A stretch of 64,000 bases of DNA from RUG11462 sp045539315. Lineage in GTDB: Bacteria; Bacillota; Clostridia; Oscillospirales; Acutalibacteraceae. The notes under the pieces were generated by a model. It made no database searches, was not told the DNA's origin, and was given only the letters and a program-made list of their open reading frames with translations. Positions 15,969 through 24,867 of this stretch are shown here, one piece after another. Numbering within the stretch: position 1 is the first letter of the stretch; each line of letters starts with the position of its first letter. Location: NCBI GenBank assembly GCA_045539315.1, contig JAZQFC010000017.1, forward strand, positions 1 through 64,000, given 5' to 3'. The position numbers and the translations under genes are program-made.

Positions 15969-16682
15969 ATGAAGGCAATTAATATTTATGAAGAATTAAA
16001 AAACAATGACTATCCTGGCAGAGGTATTGTTATTGGTAAATCAGAAGACGGCAATAGCGCTGTTACTGCTTATTTTATAATGGGCAGAAGTGTAAATTCA
16101 AGAAACAGAGTTTTCACTGCAACTGAAGATGGCATTAAAACCGAAGCACACGATCCATCACTTTTAACTGATCCACATTTGATTATTTATTCACCTGTAA
16201 GAGTTTTGGGTAATAAAACAATTGTTACAAATGGTGACCAGACTGATACTATCTATGACTTAATGAATCAACAGATGACATTTGAACAAGCACTTCGTAC
16301 TCGTGAATTTGAAGATGATGCTCCAAACTATACTCCTCGTATTTCCGGTATTATGAAAGTTGACAATGGCGATTATAACTATGCTATGTCAATTTTAAAA
16401 TCAAACGATGGTGACCCTGATTCTTGCCAAAGATTTACCTATTCATATTATAATCCAAAAGCAGGAGAAGGTCATTTTATTCATACATATCAAGGAGACG
16501 GAAACCCATTGCCTTCATTCTGTGGCGAACCTAAAAAAGTTTGTATTCCTAATGATATTGATGAATTTACTGAAAACCTTTGGAATTCTTTAAATGAAGA
16601 TAATAAAGTTTCTTTGTTTGTTAGATATATCGATATTAAAACAGGTGAAGTAACTACTAAAATCGTTAACAAAAACAAGTAA
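15969..16682 (+). CDS. purO: IMP cyclohydrolase, archaeal-type PurO
   Basis: The 237-residue protein resembles stand-alone IMP cyclohydrolase (COG3363, PurO), first known from methanogens. PGRGIVIGKSEDG and AYFIMGRSVNSRNRVF lie near the N-terminus. DPSLLTDPHLIIY and a later QRFTYSYYNPKAGEGHFIHTY-like core follow. It closes FAICAR to IMP, the step normally done by the N-terminal domain of PurH. The next gene encodes only the transformylase half, so the pair replaces bifunctional PurH. GGAGAAC precedes the ATG. Spacing of 11 bases on both sides keeps it inside the operon. Confidence 0.9.
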   Translation: MKAINIYEELKNNDYPGRGIVIGKSEDGNSAVTAYFIMGRSVNSRNRVFTATEDGIKTEAHDPSLLTDPHLIIYSPVRVLGNKTIVTNGDQTDTIYDLMNQQMTFEQALRTREFEDDAPNYTPRISGIMKVDNGDYNYAMSILKSNDGDPDSCQRFTYSYYNPKAGEGHFIHTYQGDGNPLPSFCGEPKKVCIPNDIDEFTENLWNSLNEDNKVSLFVRYIDIKTGEVTTKIVNKNK

Positions 16683-16693
16683 GGAGAAAAATT

Positions 16694-17878
16694 ATGAAAG
16701 AATTTGAATTAAAATATGGTTGCAACCCTAACCAAAAACCTTCTAAAATCTATATGGCTGACGGCTCTGATTTGCCTATAGAAATACTTTCAGGCAGACC
16801 TGGTTATATTAATTTTTTAGATGCATTTAATAGTTGGCAATTAGTTAAAGAGATTAAAGCGGCTTTAAATATGCCTTGCGCTACTTCTTTTAAACATGTA
16901 AGCCCAACATCTGCGGCAGTTGGTACAGTGCTTCCTGAAAAATTAAAAAAGGCTTGTTTTGTTGATGATATTGATGGTCTTGATGATTCTCCGCTTGCTT
17001 GTGCTTATGCTCGTGCTCGTGGTACTGATAGAATGAGTTCATTTGGCGATTTTATCGCTCTTTCAGATGAATGCGATGTTACTACTGCACGTCTTATTGC
17101 AAGAGAAGTTTCTGATGGCGTTATTGCTCCTGGATATACAGAAGAAGCATTAGAAATTTTAATGAAAAAGAGAAACGGTAATTATAACATCATTAAAATT
17201 GATGAAAATTATGTACCAGACCCACAAGAAATCAAACAAGTTTATGGTATTACTTTTGAACAAGGTAGAAACAACTTTAAAATCGACGAAGAATTATTAA
17301 AAGAAGTTGTTACTGACAATAAAAACATTCCAGAAGACGCAAAAAGAGATTTGATTATTGCTTTGATTACATTAAAATATACTCAATCTAATTCTGTTTG
17401 TTTTGCAGTTGATGGACAAGCAATCGGTGTTGGCGCAGGTCAGCAATCTCGTATTCATTGTACTCGTCTTGCAGGCAATAAAGCAGATATCTGGCATTTA
17501 AGACAACACGATAAAGTTTTAAATCTTCCATTTTTAGACTCTGTTCGCCGTGCAGACAGAGATAATGCAATTGATGTTTATATTTCTGATGACGATGAAG
17601 ACGTATCAGCAGATGGCATCTGGCAAACATTATTCACACAAAAACCAGAACCATTTACTAAAGAAGAACAAAAGGCATATCTTGCAACTATTAAAGGTGT
17701 TGCTCTTGGTTCAGATGCGTTTTTCCCATTCGGCGATAACATTGAAAGAGCAGCAAGAAGCGGTGTTTCTTTCATTGCTCAACCTGGTGGCTCTATTAGA
17801 GACGATAATGTTATTGAAACCTGTAATAAACATGGTATGGCTATGGCATTTACAGGTATGCGTTTGTTCCATCATTAA
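16694..17878 (+). CDS. purH: AICAR transformylase, stand-alone (PurH C-terminal domain only)
   Basis: The 394-residue protein corresponds to the AICARFT half of PurH and lacks the 200-residue cyclohydrolase domain. Recognisable segments are KYGCNPNQKPS, SFKHVSPTSAAVG (Lys-His catalytic region), YARARGTDRMSSFGDFIAL and the C-terminal SDAFFPFGDNIERAA plus QPGGSIRDDNVI. It uses 10-formyl-THF to make FAICAR, which PurO next door cyclises. AAGGAG precedes the ATG. This is the second formyl-THF-dependent enzyme in the operon. Confidence 0.95.
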   Translation: MKEFELKYGCNPNQKPSKIYMADGSDLPIEILSGRPGYINFLDAFNSWQLVKEIKAALNMPCATSFKHVSPTSAAVGTVLPEKLKKACFVDDIDGLDDSPLACAYARARGTDRMSSFGDFIALSDECDVTTARLIAREVSDGVIAPGYTEEALEILMKKRNGNYNIIKIDENYVPDPQEIKQVYGITFEQGRNNFKIDEELLKEVVTDNKNIPEDAKRDLIIALITLKYTQSNSVCFAVDGQAIGVGAGQQSRIHCTRLAGNKADIWHLRQHDKVLNLPFLDSVRRADRDNAIDVYISDDDEDVSADGIWQTLFTQKPEPFTKEEQKAYLATIKGVALGSDAFFPFGDNIERAARSGVSFIAQPGGSIRDDNVIETCNKHGMAMAFTGMRLFHH

Positions 17879-17896
17879 TATTCGGAGGAAATTTTA

Positions 17897-19150
17897 ATGA
17901 AAATAATGGTAGTTGGTGGCGGTGGTAGAGAACATGCCATCATCAAAAAGTTAAAAGAAAATAGCAAAATTGATGAAATTTTTGCTTTGCCAGGAAATGG
18001 CGGAATAGCAAAAGACGCAACTTGTGTTGATATAAAAGCGACTGACATTGCATCTATCGTTGATTTTGCTAAAAATAATAACATTGAATTTGCAGTTGTT
18101 GCACCTGATGACCCATTAGTTTTAGGTGCGGTTGATGAACTTGAAGCAATCGGAATTCCTTGCTTTGGTCCAAGAAAAAACGCGGCAATCATTGAGGGTA
18201 GCAAAGTATTTTCTAAAAATTTAATGAAAAAATACAACATTCCTACCGCAAAGTATGAAGTTTTTGATAATGCAGATGACGCATTAAAGTATATGGAAAC
18301 TGCTCCGATTCCAACTGTTATTAAAGCAGATGGCTTGGCTCTTGGCAAAGGTGTTATAATCGCCATGACTAGAGAAGATGCAATTGATGGCATTAAATCA
18401 ATTATGCAAGACAAAATCTTTGGCGCTAGCGGAAACAATATTGTTATCGAAGAATTTTTAGAAGGCCCTGAAGTTTCTGTGCTTTCGTTTACTGACGGTC
18501 AAACAGTTGTACCTATGATTTCTTCAATGGACCACAAAAGAGCGTTAGATGGCGATTTGGGCTTAAATACAGGCGGTATGGGCACTGTTGCTCCTAACCC
18601 TTACTACACAAAAGACATAGCAGAAGAATGTATGAAAACAATTTTTAAACCAACAATTGATGCTATGAATAAAGAGGGAAGAAGTTTTTCAGGCTGTCTT
18701 TATTTTGGGCTTATGATTACAAAAGATGGTCCAAAAGTTATCGAATATAACTGTCGATTCGGCGACCCAGAAACTCAAGTTGTATTACCACTTTTAAAAA
18801 GTGATTTATTTGAAATTATGCTCAAAATCGCTGATAAAAAGTTAGACGAAGCAGAAGTAGAGTTTTCTGATGAAAGCGCTTGCTGTGTAGTAATGGCTTC
18901 TAATGGTTATCCTAAATCTTATGAAACAGGCAAAGAGTTAACTATGCCTGTTGATAAAAACATCTATGTTGCAGGCGCTAAATTAGATGGTGAAAAATTA
19001 CTTACCGCAGGTGGCAGAGTTTTAGGTGTCACAGAAGTTGCGGATACTTTGGAGAATGCGATTAATAAAGCTTATGAAACTGTAAAAGAAGTTTCTTTTG
19101 AAAATGCTTATTACAGAAAAGATATTGGTCAAAAAGCGTTAAAAGCTTAG
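17897..19150 (+). CDS. purD: Phosphoribosylamine-glycine ligase (GAR synthetase)
   Basis: The 417-residue ATP-grasp enzyme begins KIMVVGGGGREHAI and carries PTVIKADGLALGKGVIIA and VIEEFLEGPEVSVLSF, plus NCRFGDPETQ for metal binding. It joins glycine to phosphoribosylamine. The N-terminal, ATP-grasp and C-terminal domains are complete. CGGAGG precedes the ATG 18 bases after purH. It is followed by purL after 11 bases. Confidence 0.97.
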   Translation: MKIMVVGGGGREHAIIKKLKENSKIDEIFALPGNGGIAKDATCVDIKATDIASIVDFAKNNNIEFAVVAPDDPLVLGAVDELEAIGIPCFGPRKNAAIIEGSKVFSKNLMKKYNIPTAKYEVFDNADDALKYMETAPIPTVIKADGLALGKGVIIAMTREDAIDGIKSIMQDKIFGASGNNIVIEEFLEGPEVSVLSFTDGQTVVPMISSMDHKRALDGDLGLNTGGMGTVAPNPYYTKDIAEECMKTIFKPTIDAMNKEGRSFSGCLYFGLMITKDGPKVIEYNCRFGDPETQVVLPLLKSDLFEIMLKIADKKLDEAEVEFSDESACCVVMASNGYPKSYETGKELTMPVDKNIYVAGAKLDGEKLLTAGGRVLGVTEVADTLENAINKAYETVKEVSFENAYYRKDIGQKALKA

Positions 19151-19161
19151 GAGGAAATATT

Positions 19162-22100
19162 TTGGTTTACAGACTTTTTGTTGAGAAAAAAGATGGACTT
19201 CAAAATGAAGCAAAATCTTTAAAATCAGAAATTAATAATTTATTACAAATCAAAGGTCTTACAAATCTTCGTATTTTAAACAGATATGATGTTGAAAACA
19301 TTGATAAAGATTTGTTTGATTATTGCAAAACTACCGTTTTTTCAGAACCACAACTTGATGATATTTGTGACACTCTAGAAAATGATAGTGATTATATCTT
19401 TGCGGTTGAATTTTTACCTGGTCAGTTTGACCAAAGAGCAAATTCTGCTTCGGAATGTATTCAACTTATTTCAAAATCCGAACGTCCTGATGTTAAAACT
19501 GCTAAAATCTATATGCTTTATGGTGATTTAAGCGATGAAAACATTCAGGAAATCAAAAAATATGTTATAAATCCTGTTGAAGCAAGAGAAGCATCATTAG
19601 AAACTTATGAAACTTTAAAGGTAAACTATGAAATTCCTACTAAAGTTAAAACTTTAACAGGTTTTTGTGATCTATCAAAAGATAAACTCGAAGAGTGGGC
19701 TAATGAAAATGCTCTTGCTATGAGTTATGATGATATTGAATTCTGCCAAAATTACTTTATTTCTGAAAAAAGAGACCCAACTATTACTGAAATTAAGATG
19801 ATAGATACATATTGGTCAGACCACTGTCGTCATACAACATTTTTAACTACTATTGATAGTGTTAAATTCGAAGACGAACTTTTGCAAAAGGCCTATGACG
19901 AGTACATTGAAACTCGTAAAGCACTTGGTAGAACAAAACCGATTAATCTTATGGATATTGGCACATTGGCGGCTAAATATTTAAAATCAGTTGGTAAATT
20001 AGAGAAATTAGATGAATCAGAAGAAATCAATGCTTGCACAGTTAAAATTACTATTGATATAGATGGCAAAGATGAAGAGTGGTTGTTGTTATTTAAAAAT
20101 GAAACACATAACCATCCAACTGAAATTGAGCCATTCGGTGGCGCTGCTACTTGTATAGGCGGTGCAATTCGTGACCCATTGTCAGGTAGAAGTTATGTTT
20201 ATTCTGCAATGCGTGTTACAGGCGCTTCTGACCCAACTGTACCTGTATCTGAAACTTTAAAAGGTAAGTTACCACAAAGAAAAATTGTTACAACTGCTGC
20301 TAATGGTTATAGTTCTTATGGTAACCAAATCGGTCTTGCAACAGGTCTTGTTGATGAAATTTATCATCCGGGTTATGTTGCAAAACGTATGGAAATAGGC
20401 GCTGTTATTGCTGCTGCACCTGCAGAAAATGTTCGCAGAGAACGTCCAGAAGCTGGGGATATTGTTATTTTACTTGGTGGTAAAACAGGTAGAGACGGTT
20501 GCGGTGGTGCAACAGGTTCATCAAAATCTCATACATTAGAATCAATTGAAAACTGTGGTGCAGAAGTACAAAAAGGTAACGCTCCTGAAGAAAGAAAACT
20601 ACAAAGATTATTTAGAAACAAAGAAGCATCACTTCTTATCAAAAGATGTAATGACTTTGGCGCAGGCGGTGTTTCAGTTGCAGTTGGTGAACTAGCAGAC
20701 GGACTTGAAATTAATCTTAATGCAGTTCCTAAAAAATATGATGGTCTTGATGGCACTGAACTTGCTATTTCTGAATCTCAAGAGAGAATGGCAGTTGTAG
20801 TTGAATCAAAAGATGTTGAGCGTTTTATTGAACTTGCTAATCAAGAAAACCTTGAAGCAACAGTTGTTGCAACAGTTACTGAAAACCCTCGTCTTGTTAT
20901 GAAATGGAATGGCGAAACAATTGTTGATATTTCAAGAGAGTTTCTTAATTCTAACGGTGCTGAAAAACACATTGATATTACACCAGAAAACACTAAAGAT
21001 TACAACAAAACTGTTAATGGCAGTTTCTCTGATAATCTTAAATCATTGTCAACCGATTTGAATGTTTGTTCAAAACGTGGTTTGTCAGAAAAATTTGACT
21101 CAACTATCGGCGCTGGTACAGTATTTATGCCTTTTGGTGGTAAAAATCAATTAACACCAATTCAAGCAATGGTTAATAAAGTTTCTGTTGAAAAGAAAGA
21201 GACAAAACTTGCTTCTGTTATGTCTTATGGTTACAACCCTTATATAACAGAAACTTCACCATATCACGGCGCATATTTAGCAGTTGTTGAATCGATTTGT
21301 AAACTTGTTGCAACCGGTGCTGAATTTGAAGATGTTTATCTTACTTTCCAAGAATACTTTGAAAAACCTATGACTTGCGGTAAGCGTTGGGGTAAACCTC
21401 TTTCAGCACTTTTAGGCGCATTTAAAGCACAAAAAGATTATGAAATCGCTGCAATTGGTGGTAAAGACTCAATGAGTGGTACTTTTGAAGATATCGATGT
21501 ACCTCCAACACTTGTTTCTTTCGCTGTTACAACAGAATGTATTGATAACATTATCTCAAATGAATTTAAACTTCCTGGTAGCAAGGTTGTAATGCTTTCT
21601 CCTGAATATGATAGCAATAATCTTCCAGTTGCTTCTTCTCAAAAGAAAGTTTTTGAAGATGTTATCAAATTAATGAGAGAAGGCAAAGTTCTTTCTTGCT
21701 ATACTCCAACTTTTGGCGGTGTTGCAGAAGCAGTGCTTAAAGCAGGAATGGGTAACTCTTTAGGTTTTAAATTTGACCAAGGTTTATCAATTGACGATAT
21801 TTTTGGTTATAAATACGGTTCATTTATCCTTGAATTAAATTCTGATGATAATGTTGGAACTTTACTTGGTTATACAACAACTAAACAAGAAATTTCTTAT
21901 AACAACGAAGTTGTTTCATTAAACGATTTGTATAAAGGTTACGAAGATAAGTTGGAAGAAATATTCCCATGTAATATTAAAACAGAAGATAAGATAATTG
22001 ATAAAATTTCATATTCTGTTGATAAACATATTTCTTCTCCAATAAAAATTGCAAAACCAAAAGTATTAATTCCTGTTTTCCCAGGCACAAACTGTGAATA

Positions 22101-22851
22101 TGATACTGCAAAAGCATTTGCTCGCGCAGGCGCTGAATCTGAAATCTTTGTTATTAATAACTTAACTGCAAATTCAGTAGGGGAGTCTGTTGATAAATTT
22201 GCTCAATTAATGAAGCAGTCACAAATCGTATTTATTCCTGGTGGATTTTCCGGTGGTGACGAGCCTGACGGTTCAGGTAAATTTATTACTGCATTCTTTA
22301 GAAACGAAGCAATCAAAGAACAAGTTGCAGATTTACTAGAAAATCGTGATGGTTTAATGGGTGGTATTTGTAATGGTTTCCAAGCACTTATTAAACTTGG
22401 TCTAGTACCTTATGGTAAGATTATTGATACAGATGAGAATTGTCCAACTCTTACTTTTAACACAATTAATCGACATCAGTCTAAACTTGTTAGAACAAGA
22501 GTTGCTTCAAATAAATCTCCTTGGCTTAAAAACACTAAAGTTGATGAGATTTATACTGTTCCAATTTCCCACGGTGAAGGCAGATTTATTGCAAACGAAG
22601 ACCTTATTAAACAATTAATTGATAATGGTCAAGTTATCACTCAATATGTTGACTTGAATGGTAATCCTACTAATGACATTGCATTTAACCCTAATGGTTC
22701 AGATTTTGCTATTGAGGGTATTTGCTCGCCTGATGGCAGAGTATTCGGTAAAATGGGTCACTCTGAAAGAACAGGCTATGGTCTTTATAAAAATGTTGAT
22801 GGTAATTATGATATGGGATTATTTAAATCAGCAGTAGAATATTATAATTAA
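19162..22851 (+). CDS. purL: Phosphoribosylformylglycinamidine synthase, single-chain PurL
   Basis: The 1,229-residue protein is the large single-chain form. It has an N-terminal PurS-like region, two synthetase halves (YWSDHCRHTTF near 213, FKNETHNHPTEIEPFGGAATC near 310), and a C-terminal glutaminase domain from about 960. The glutaminase has the nucleophile elbow GICNGFQ near 1074 and later the HGEGRF motif. It converts FGAR to FGAM. No separate purQ or purS is needed. The start is TTG 19162, chosen because TAGGAGG (19148-19154) sits 7 bases upstream. It ends the operon at a terminator. Confidence 0.96.
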   Translation: MVYRLFVEKKDGLQNEAKSLKSEINNLLQIKGLTNLRILNRYDVENIDKDLFDYCKTTVFSEPQLDDICDTLENDSDYIFAVEFLPGQFDQRANSASECIQLISKSERPDVKTAKIYMLYGDLSDENIQEIKKYVINPVEAREASLETYETLKVNYEIPTKVKTLTGFCDLSKDKLEEWANENALAMSYDDIEFCQNYFISEKRDPTITEIKMIDTYWSDHCRHTTFLTTIDSVKFEDELLQKAYDEYIETRKALGRTKPINLMDIGTLAAKYLKSVGKLEKLDESEEINACTVKITIDIDGKDEEWLLLFKNETHNHPTEIEPFGGAATCIGGAIRDPLSGRSYVYSAMRVTGASDPTVPVSETLKGKLPQRKIVTTAANGYSSYGNQIGLATGLVDEIYHPGYVAKRMEIGAVIAAAPAENVRRERPEAGDIVILLGGKTGRDGCGGATGSSKSHTLESIENCGAEVQKGNAPEERKLQRLFRNKEASLLIKRCNDFGAGGVSVAVGELADGLEINLNAVPKKYDGLDGTELAISESQERMAVVVESKDVERFIELANQENLEATVVATVTENPRLVMKWNGETIVDISREFLNSNGAEKHIDITPENTKDYNKTVNGSFSDNLKSLSTDLNVCSKRGLSEKFDSTIGAGTVFMPFGGKNQLTPIQAMVNKVSVEKKETKLASVMSYGYNPYITETSPYHGAYLAVVESICKLVATGAEFEDVYLTFQEYFEKPMTCGKRWGKPLSALLGAFKAQKDYEIAAIGGKDSMSGTFEDIDVPPTLVSFAVTTECIDNIISNEFKLPGSKVVMLSPEYDSNNLPVASSQKKVFEDVIKLMREGKVLSCYTPTFGGVAEAVLKAGMGNSLGFKFDQGLSIDDIFGYKYGSFILELNSDDNVGTLLGYTTTKQEISYNNEVVSLNDLYKGYEDKLEEIFPCNIKTEDKIIDKISYSVDKHISSPIKIAKPKVLIPVFPGTNCEYDTAKAFARAGAESEIFVINNLTANSVGESVDKFAQLMKQSQIVFIPGGFSGGDEPDGSGKFITAFFRNEAIKEQVADLLENRDGLMGGICNGFQALIKLGLVPYGKIIDTDENCPTLTFNTINRHQSKLVRTRVASNKSPWLKNTKVDEIYTVPISHGEGRFIANEDLIKQLIDNGQVITQYVDLNGNPTNDIAFNPNGSDFAIEGICSPDGRVFGKMGHSERTGYGLYKNVDGNYDMGLFKSAVEYYN

Positions 22852-22853
22852 GC

Positions 22854-22881
22854 AAAAAAGCACCTTTTTAGGTGCTTTTTG
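22854..22881 (+). terminator. Intrinsic terminator of the purine operon
   Basis: AAAAAGCACCT and AGGTGCTTTTT pair around a short T loop directly after the purL stop. Confidence 0.85.
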
Positions 22882-22898
22882 TTGTATATAATTGGAAC

Positions 22899-22927
22899 TT
22901 GACAAATAAGGTAAAATATTATATACT
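22899..22927 (+). promoter_or_regulatory. Sigma-A promoter
   Basis: TTGACA (22899-22904) and TATACT (22922-22927) are 17 bases apart, 42 bases before the next start codon. Confidence 0.75.
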
Positions 22928-22969
22928 AAATTAGTAACAATTTTGTAACTTTTAGTTTGGGAGAATCTT

Positions 22970-24208
22970 ATGAAAAGAATTATTTCAGTTGTTTTAACTG
23001 TTATTATATTATCAAGTTTGTTTTGCACTACTGATGTTTTTGCAAAAGCAAAAAAGACTACTACAACTACTACAACTACCACTACAACTCAAGCAGTAAA
23101 TATAGTTAAACCAAAATATTTAACTGCTACAGAAAGTTTATCGGGCGTTACTCTTGCCTGGCAAAAATCAAAAAACGCTGATGGTTATGTAATTTCTCGT
23201 ACTTTAAAGCGTGGCGCTTGGAAAAGAATAGCAAGAATTGAAGAAAATATAGAAACATATGTTGATACACAAGTTGAAAACAATACTTTATATTACTATA
23301 AGGCAAAGAGTTTTAAATATGTTAATGGAAAAAGAAAATTTAGTAATGTTTCTAAAATAGTTCCTGTATATTTTGGACCAAATTTCTATATTTCTTCTTT
23401 TAAAGATAGTATTCAATTAAATTGGCAAAAAATCGAAGAAGCAAAAGGATATCAAATTTATTCTTCTGAAGATAATGTGAATTTCTCTTTATTAAAAACA
23501 ATAAAAGATAATTCAATAACTTCCTTTACACATCTTGAATTAAAACCTTATAAAAAGAATTATTACTATTATATCAAGGCATATAAAAATGTAAAAGTTA
23601 ATAAAAAAACAAAGAAAGAGTATATTTACATATCAGAAACCGAATATTCTAAAGATATAAATTCAATTATAAACGGTTCAATAGATGAGCCTAAAACATT
23701 TTATAAAACTGTTAATGTTCAAGGAAACAAAAAAACATCTTATAAAACGGATATTACAAGTGCTGATAAAAAGATATTAAATACATTTAATAAAAACTAT
23801 TTAACCGCAGATATGTCGCCGGCAGAGAGAATTTATTATGCATTTATGTATGTTCATAAAAATGTAAAATATGCTTCAGGTAACTTGTATTCACAAATAT
23901 GGGGCTCTACATATGTTGATGCTATTTTCAACAAACAGTTAGGTCAATGCGCTCAATATAATGGCGCTATGATAGAGTATGTTAATAATATGGGTCTTAA
24001 CGGAACATTGATTTTAGGCTATCGCGGAACTTCAAATTCTAACAGATGGCAACATTTTTGGGGCGAAGTTAAACTAAAAAATGGCAAGACCTATGTTTTA
24101 GAAACAGGAAATTATGGTAACGACGGAAATTGGTATTATTTCTTTGTACCATATAGTCAAACAAAAAAATATCTTAAATGCGGAGAATATGTTAGTGGAA
24201 TTCGTTAA
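22970..24208 (+). CDS. Secreted transglutaminase-like protein with fibronectin-III-like domains
   Basis: The 412-residue protein has a signal peptide (basic start, hydrophobic core 4-19, cleavage near 25). A run of eleven threonines (30-40) acts as linker. Two Fn3-like repeats cover about 45-135 and 138-232; both show L-x-W-x-K and Y-Y-Y-x-A-K patterns. A C-terminal transglutaminase/peptidase-like domain carries the likely triad C327 (GQCAQY), H362 (WQHFW) and an acidic residue near 378-385. It is probably exported and surface-acting. Substrate unknown. It has its own promoter and terminator. GGGAG lies upstream of the ATG. Confidence 0.82.
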   Translation: MKRIISVVLTVIILSSLFCTTDVFAKAKKTTTTTTTTTTTQAVNIVKPKYLTATESLSGVTLAWQKSKNADGYVISRTLKRGAWKRIARIEENIETYVDTQVENNTLYYYKAKSFKYVNGKRKFSNVSKIVPVYFGPNFYISSFKDSIQLNWQKIEEAKGYQIYSSEDNVNFSLLKTIKDNSITSFTHLELKPYKKNYYYYIKAYKNVKVNKKTKKEYIYISETEYSKDINSIINGSIDEPKTFYKTVNVQGNKKTSYKTDITSADKKILNTFNKNYLTADMSPAERIYYAFMYVHKNVKYASGNLYSQIWGSTYVDAIFNKQLGQCAQYNGAMIEYVNNMGLNGTLILGYRGTSNSNRWQHFWGEVKLKNGKTYVLETGNYGNDGNWYYFFVPYSQTKKYLKCGEYVSGIR

Positions 24209-24212
24209 AATT

Positions 24213-24248
24213 AAAAGTCTCTTATGAAATTCATAAGAGACTTTTTTG
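24213..24248. terminator. Bidirectional intrinsic terminator
   Basis: AAAAGTCTCTTATGAA pairs with TTCATAAGAGACTTTT and continues as TTTTTTG. It separates the secreted protein gene (+) from the leftward operon ending at 24249. Confidence 0.85.
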
Positions 24249-24866
24249 TTAAATATTTAATTCGTTCCAATTAATTTTTCTGTTTTTAAAGTAGTATTCT
24301 TTGTCTTTTTCGTCAATTTTACGAAGAACTTTGCAAGGATTACCGACCGCTACAACGTTTTCAGGAATGTCTTTGGTAACTATACTTCCTGCGCCAATAA
24401 CAGAATTATCTCCAATTGTAACGCCGGGTAGCACTACAACCCCTGCGCCAAGCCAACAATTTTTACCTATATGTATTGGCATATTAAACTGAAGCCCTTT
24501 TTCTCTTAAAGAAGGTAAAATAGGATGAGTTCCTGTTGCGAGAGTAACATTTGGAGCAAACATAGTATTATCGCCAACATAAATGTGAGTATCATCAACA
24601 CAGGTTAGATTAAAATTTGCATATACATTATTGCCAAAGTGAATATGTTTTCCGCCAAAGTTTGCATGAAAAGGTGGCTCTATATAACAACCATCTCCGA
24701 TTTCTGCAAACATTTCTTTTAATAATTCTTCGCGTTTTTCTAGTTGAGTAGGTCTAGTTGAGTTGAAGTTATATAATTTATCGAGTCTTAATATTTGTTC
24801 ATTGAAAACTTCTTCATCATATGGGTTATAAATCTCGCCTGAATGCATTTTTTCAAAAGTATTCAA
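24249..24866 (-). CDS. Maltose/galactoside-type O-acetyltransferase (left-handed beta-helix)
   Basis: From TTG 24866 the protein is 205 residues. The N-terminus NTFEKMHSGEIYNPYD is the NodL/Maa/LacA acetyltransferase lead domain. Hexapeptide repeats fill the second half, with FHANFGGKHIHFGNNVY and the catalytic-site TGTHPI histidine. It would acetylate a sugar hydroxyl from acetyl-CoA as a trimer. TTG was chosen over ATG 24884 because AGAGGTG then lies 8 bases upstream and the start falls directly after the preceding stop. It is last in a five-gene leftward operon. Acceptor unknown. Confidence 0.85.
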   Translation of the reverse strand: MNTFEKMHSGEIYNPYDEEVFNEQILRLDKLYNFNSTRPTQLEKREELLKEMFAEIGDGCYIEPPFHANFGGKHIHFGNNVYANFNLTCVDDTHIYVGDNTMFAPNVTLATGTHPILPSLREKGLQFNMPIHIGKNCWLGAGVVVLPGVTIGDNSVIGAGSIVTKDIPENVVAVGNPCKVLRKIDEKDKEYYFKNRKINWNELNI

Positions 24867-24867
24867 T

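Noticed and set aside
23056..23096. Short tandem ACN repeats as a CRISPR or minisatellite array
   Set aside because: They are in-frame threonine codons within a secreted protein and have no repeat-spacer structure.
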